Below, one piece after another: positions 61,451 to 64,000 of a DNA stretch of 64,000 bases. Positions within the stretch are counted from its first letter, which is position 1, and the number at the start of each line of letters is the position of its first letter. The stretch covers positions 122,656,152-122,720,151 of the forward strand of contig OX457061.1 of the NCBI GenBank assembly GCA_949752795.1, in the 5' to 3' direction. Origin of the DNA: Hyperoodon ampullatus (Eukaryota; Chordata; Mammalia; Artiodactyla; Ziphiidae). A program made the translations under genes and the position numbers. Below the pieces are notes generated by a model. It saw only the letters and a program-made list of their open reading frames with translations. It was not told where the DNA came from and made no database searches.

Positions 61451-63272
61451 CAAATGAGATACTGAAGCATACTTATGCTAAGTACATCCTAAAGACTGTA
61501 GGTTCCGTGAACTTTTTGGTACAGAGTGTTAGAAAACGAGATGGATGGTGGAGAAGGAGAAGATCCTGCAGGACCTTCTTAAATAAGTCCTCGGTAGAAC
61601 ATTTGCCTTCTAGGGCAAAATCATGCGCAGCAACCTGTTCTGCTTAGGTTTGAGAAGTGGCAGTAAGTGAAATAAAGTACATTCGCGCATCCAGTCGACG
61701 ACCAGATAAATGACTTCAGCTGAGATTAAGCAAACTGAAAAAGTCAAAATAAGGCCCATAGAAAAGGTTCTGCCAAACCAGGGAACAGGAGTTTGGAAGA
61801 TTTTAAGGCTTTGAGGAAGAACATCAATGAATAAGGGTAGACTGATCGCTATGACAAACAACCCCACAACTTCAGGGGCTTCATACAATGAAAATGTATC
61901 ACATCACAGTCCCATCCTCTTTGCAGGTTGGGGGGAGGGAAGGGACTCCGCCCCTCCCAGCCGGTTAGGGATCCAGGCTTTTCCCATTCAGTGGACCTCC
62001 CATCCCCTGAGGAACCCAAGCCCTCCACTGGATTCTTTGCATCTAGCTGGCAATTTAGGGAAAAAAAGAGTAGGTGCAGGATCCCCTATGATGTGTCTTA
62101 AGAGCCAGGCCTGGACCGGTGAACATTCCTTCTGATCACTTGTATTGGCTAGAACTCAGCCACATGTATTGGTAGGTGAATAGCTCAATGGTGTATTTGG
62201 TCCTTCAAATCATGTTTTAGAAAATATTTAGTAGCATGGGAAAATGGAAACAGTAAGTGGGGGAAAATATGATACAAAAGTAAGTGCATTCTGGTTCTAA
62301 CTCGTTAATAAAATAAATAATATATTTTCATTTAAAAAAGCCTATAAGGAAATAACCCACTAACATTTTGATCTCTGTTTAAATAGTGGGATTGTTGGGA
62401 ATCTTCTCAATATTCCTCTTTCTTATCTAAATTATTGATTATGAAAGTGTTACTTTTCAAAATAAACCTTATCAAAAAAATTTTAAAGCAAGAAAGTGGT
62501 GTATCTTTAAAAGATTTCTATATTCCTGGAAATTACCCATAAGAGGCCTTGTACATAGTAGATGCTTAATACGTATTCAAAGATTCACCATATTCATTGA
62601 CTGAATAGAGTAATTAAATAGAAAAAGCCTAAGAACAAAAGGTTAAGGAACTGTTATTTCCCTAATGATGCTATGTAAATGTGGTAGCCGGTGAGCCAAA
62701 CCACCACACTTTCTGTGATAATCTGATTTCAGTTTTGTAACACTTAAGTCACATAGTAGATGTGGTACCAATACTAGTGAGTTACCTGTGTTAGTGTTTC
62801 CTGAACTTTATTCATCTTGGTACTGCTTATGCCATTTTTAGTCATACCTAGAGTAGTACACATATTATTGCTTACTATTTTTCATTAAAATTATATACTT
62901 TTATAAAGTTAAGTTTAGCTTTGTACTAAACAATGATACTAGTAAAATCACAGGACTGTGGTATTAATTTTTCAACACTTATTAAAATTAATGCATAATT
63001 ATCAAAATTTTAAAAATTCACATTCTACTTAATCATCTCTTTTAACCCCAACTTTACTACCCTTTAGAAATAACTGACCTATTATATGGCATATTTATCT
63101 ACTTAATGTTTTAGGTTCAAGCTTCTATAATGTTTAGGTTCAAGCTTCCATGAACAATACAGGTTTTGCCCACCTGACAGAATATCTAGTTTTATGAATT
63201 ATGCTCTAATTTTGTGATTTATGTTCATGTATAGGTGAACATAAAGTGAATGTTTAATAGGTACTATTTTTT
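61451..63272. other. Upstream flank, no gene seen
   Basis: An L2/MIR-like terminus lies at about 62540-62585 (GTACATAGTAGATGCTTAAT) and a possible MaLR-like trace at 61840-61920. A near-repeat of TAGGTTCAAGCTTC occurs at about 63113-63148. No gene. Confidence 0.4.
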
Positions 63273-63472
63273 GGTTTTTTGCGGTACGTGGGCCTCTCAC
63301 TGCTGTGGCCTCTCCCCTTGCGGAGCACAGGCTCCGAGCACGCAGGCTCAGCGGCCATGGCTCACGGGCCCAGCCGCTCCGCGGCATGTGGGATCCTCCC
63401 GGACCGGGGCACGAACCCGTGTCCCCTGCATTGGCAGGCGGACTCTCAACCACTGCGCCACCAGGGAAGCCC
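63273..63472 (-). mobile_element. CHR-type SINE, short poly(A) subfamily
   Basis: B box GGTTCGTGCC. The tail on the low side is short and interrupted (TTTTTTGGTTTTTTGCGG). No clean TSD was found. Confidence 0.9.
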
Positions 63473-63473
63473 T

Positions 63474-64000
63474 GGAACATTTTTCAAAGACCAGAATTCT
63501 TTGGTTTGCACGTAGCTCACGTGAGTCAAATAGAGAGGTAGCTACTGTTTCTCAAGATCATAATCCTGCTCCCAGAGATGATAAATGACAACAACAGCAA
63601 AAGCTGGCCATTAATTTCACACTTTGGGTGCAAGTTTCTTTTCTGAATGACAAAGAATATAAACTTTGGGTTTTGTGACTCTTGAACTAAAAATACAGAG
63701 GGAATTGTAGAATGTACATCTGGGGAAATCCTCAGGATAGAGACCTTTTTCGGGATGATTTATGTGTTGCCTAAAAATAATGGTGTGGTTTCTTGGTTGT
63801 TCCTGGCTTTCTGGTTATTAAGTTTTTCACTTTTTAAAAACCAAGTGTTAAGAAAGAGGTGGGAACCAGGAAAGCAGGGTGAAGTCAGCAAAATAAAACG
63901 GAGATCCACAGCCAAGGGGATGACTTAATAGGTCACATTAGGTAGGTTATGGTAAAAAACCTACAAGATTTTCTTTTCCTGCGTTTTAAAAAGAAGACAA
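63474..64000. other. Upstream flank, no gene seen
   Basis: Nothing recognised to the end of the window. Confidence 0.45.

Overview
This is a non-coding-rich stretch of a mammalian nuclear genome, almost certainly from a cetacean and probably a toothed whale. The main evidence is 23 tRNA-derived SINEs of the CHR type (head GGGCTTCCCTGGTGGCGCAG). Twelve belong to a short, poly(A)-tailed subfamily that I associate with whales and dolphins. Older mammalian repeats (L2, MIR, L1, MER2, MER5A and hAT-like elements) fill in the background. There is no prokaryotic or viral gene organisation.

Only one protein-coding exon can be supported: exon 1 of GALNT7 (polypeptide N-acetylgalactosaminyltransferase 7), on the minus strand at 51154-51279. 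It encodes 42 residues (cytoplasmic tail, signal-anchor and start of the stem) and ends at a clean GTGAGT splice donor. It lies in a CpG island (about 50205-51775) that is presumably the promoter. Positions 1-51153 are read as the beginning of GALNT7 intron 1. No frame resembling exon 2 is present, so that intron would exceed 51 kb. Positions from about 51780 to 64000 are upstream (5') flank with no second gene.

The SINEs fall into four groups. Short poly(A) type, about 210 bp: 316, 7117, 9718, 13361, 14032, 30800, 37820, 40760, 44774, 45412, 57766, 63273. About 280-320 bp: 2774, 12948, 27841, 31846. About 350-375 bp: 17376, 39493. Head-only or short copies, 115-190 bp: 1855, 6060, 6341, 22718, 55267. 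Most have clear target-site duplications (TSDs), so their boundaries are firm. Thirteen are on the plus strand and ten on the minus strand.

I found no previously undescribed multi-gene system. The better observations concern repeats and the promoter: a perfect (AC)64 tract between a SINE and its own 5' TSD; a B-box base change that marks the young SINE subfamily; two SINEs sharing an extra 3' tail; inverted SINE pairs able to fold in the intronic transcript; a 77-bp tandem duplication with one CpG-to-TpG difference; a G-quadruplex motif and a 24-bp hairpin-forming repeat in the CpG island; and a MER2 transposon carrying a nested L1 fragment and a SINE. Repeat family names come from memory of consensus sequences and were not checked with a repeat-masking search.
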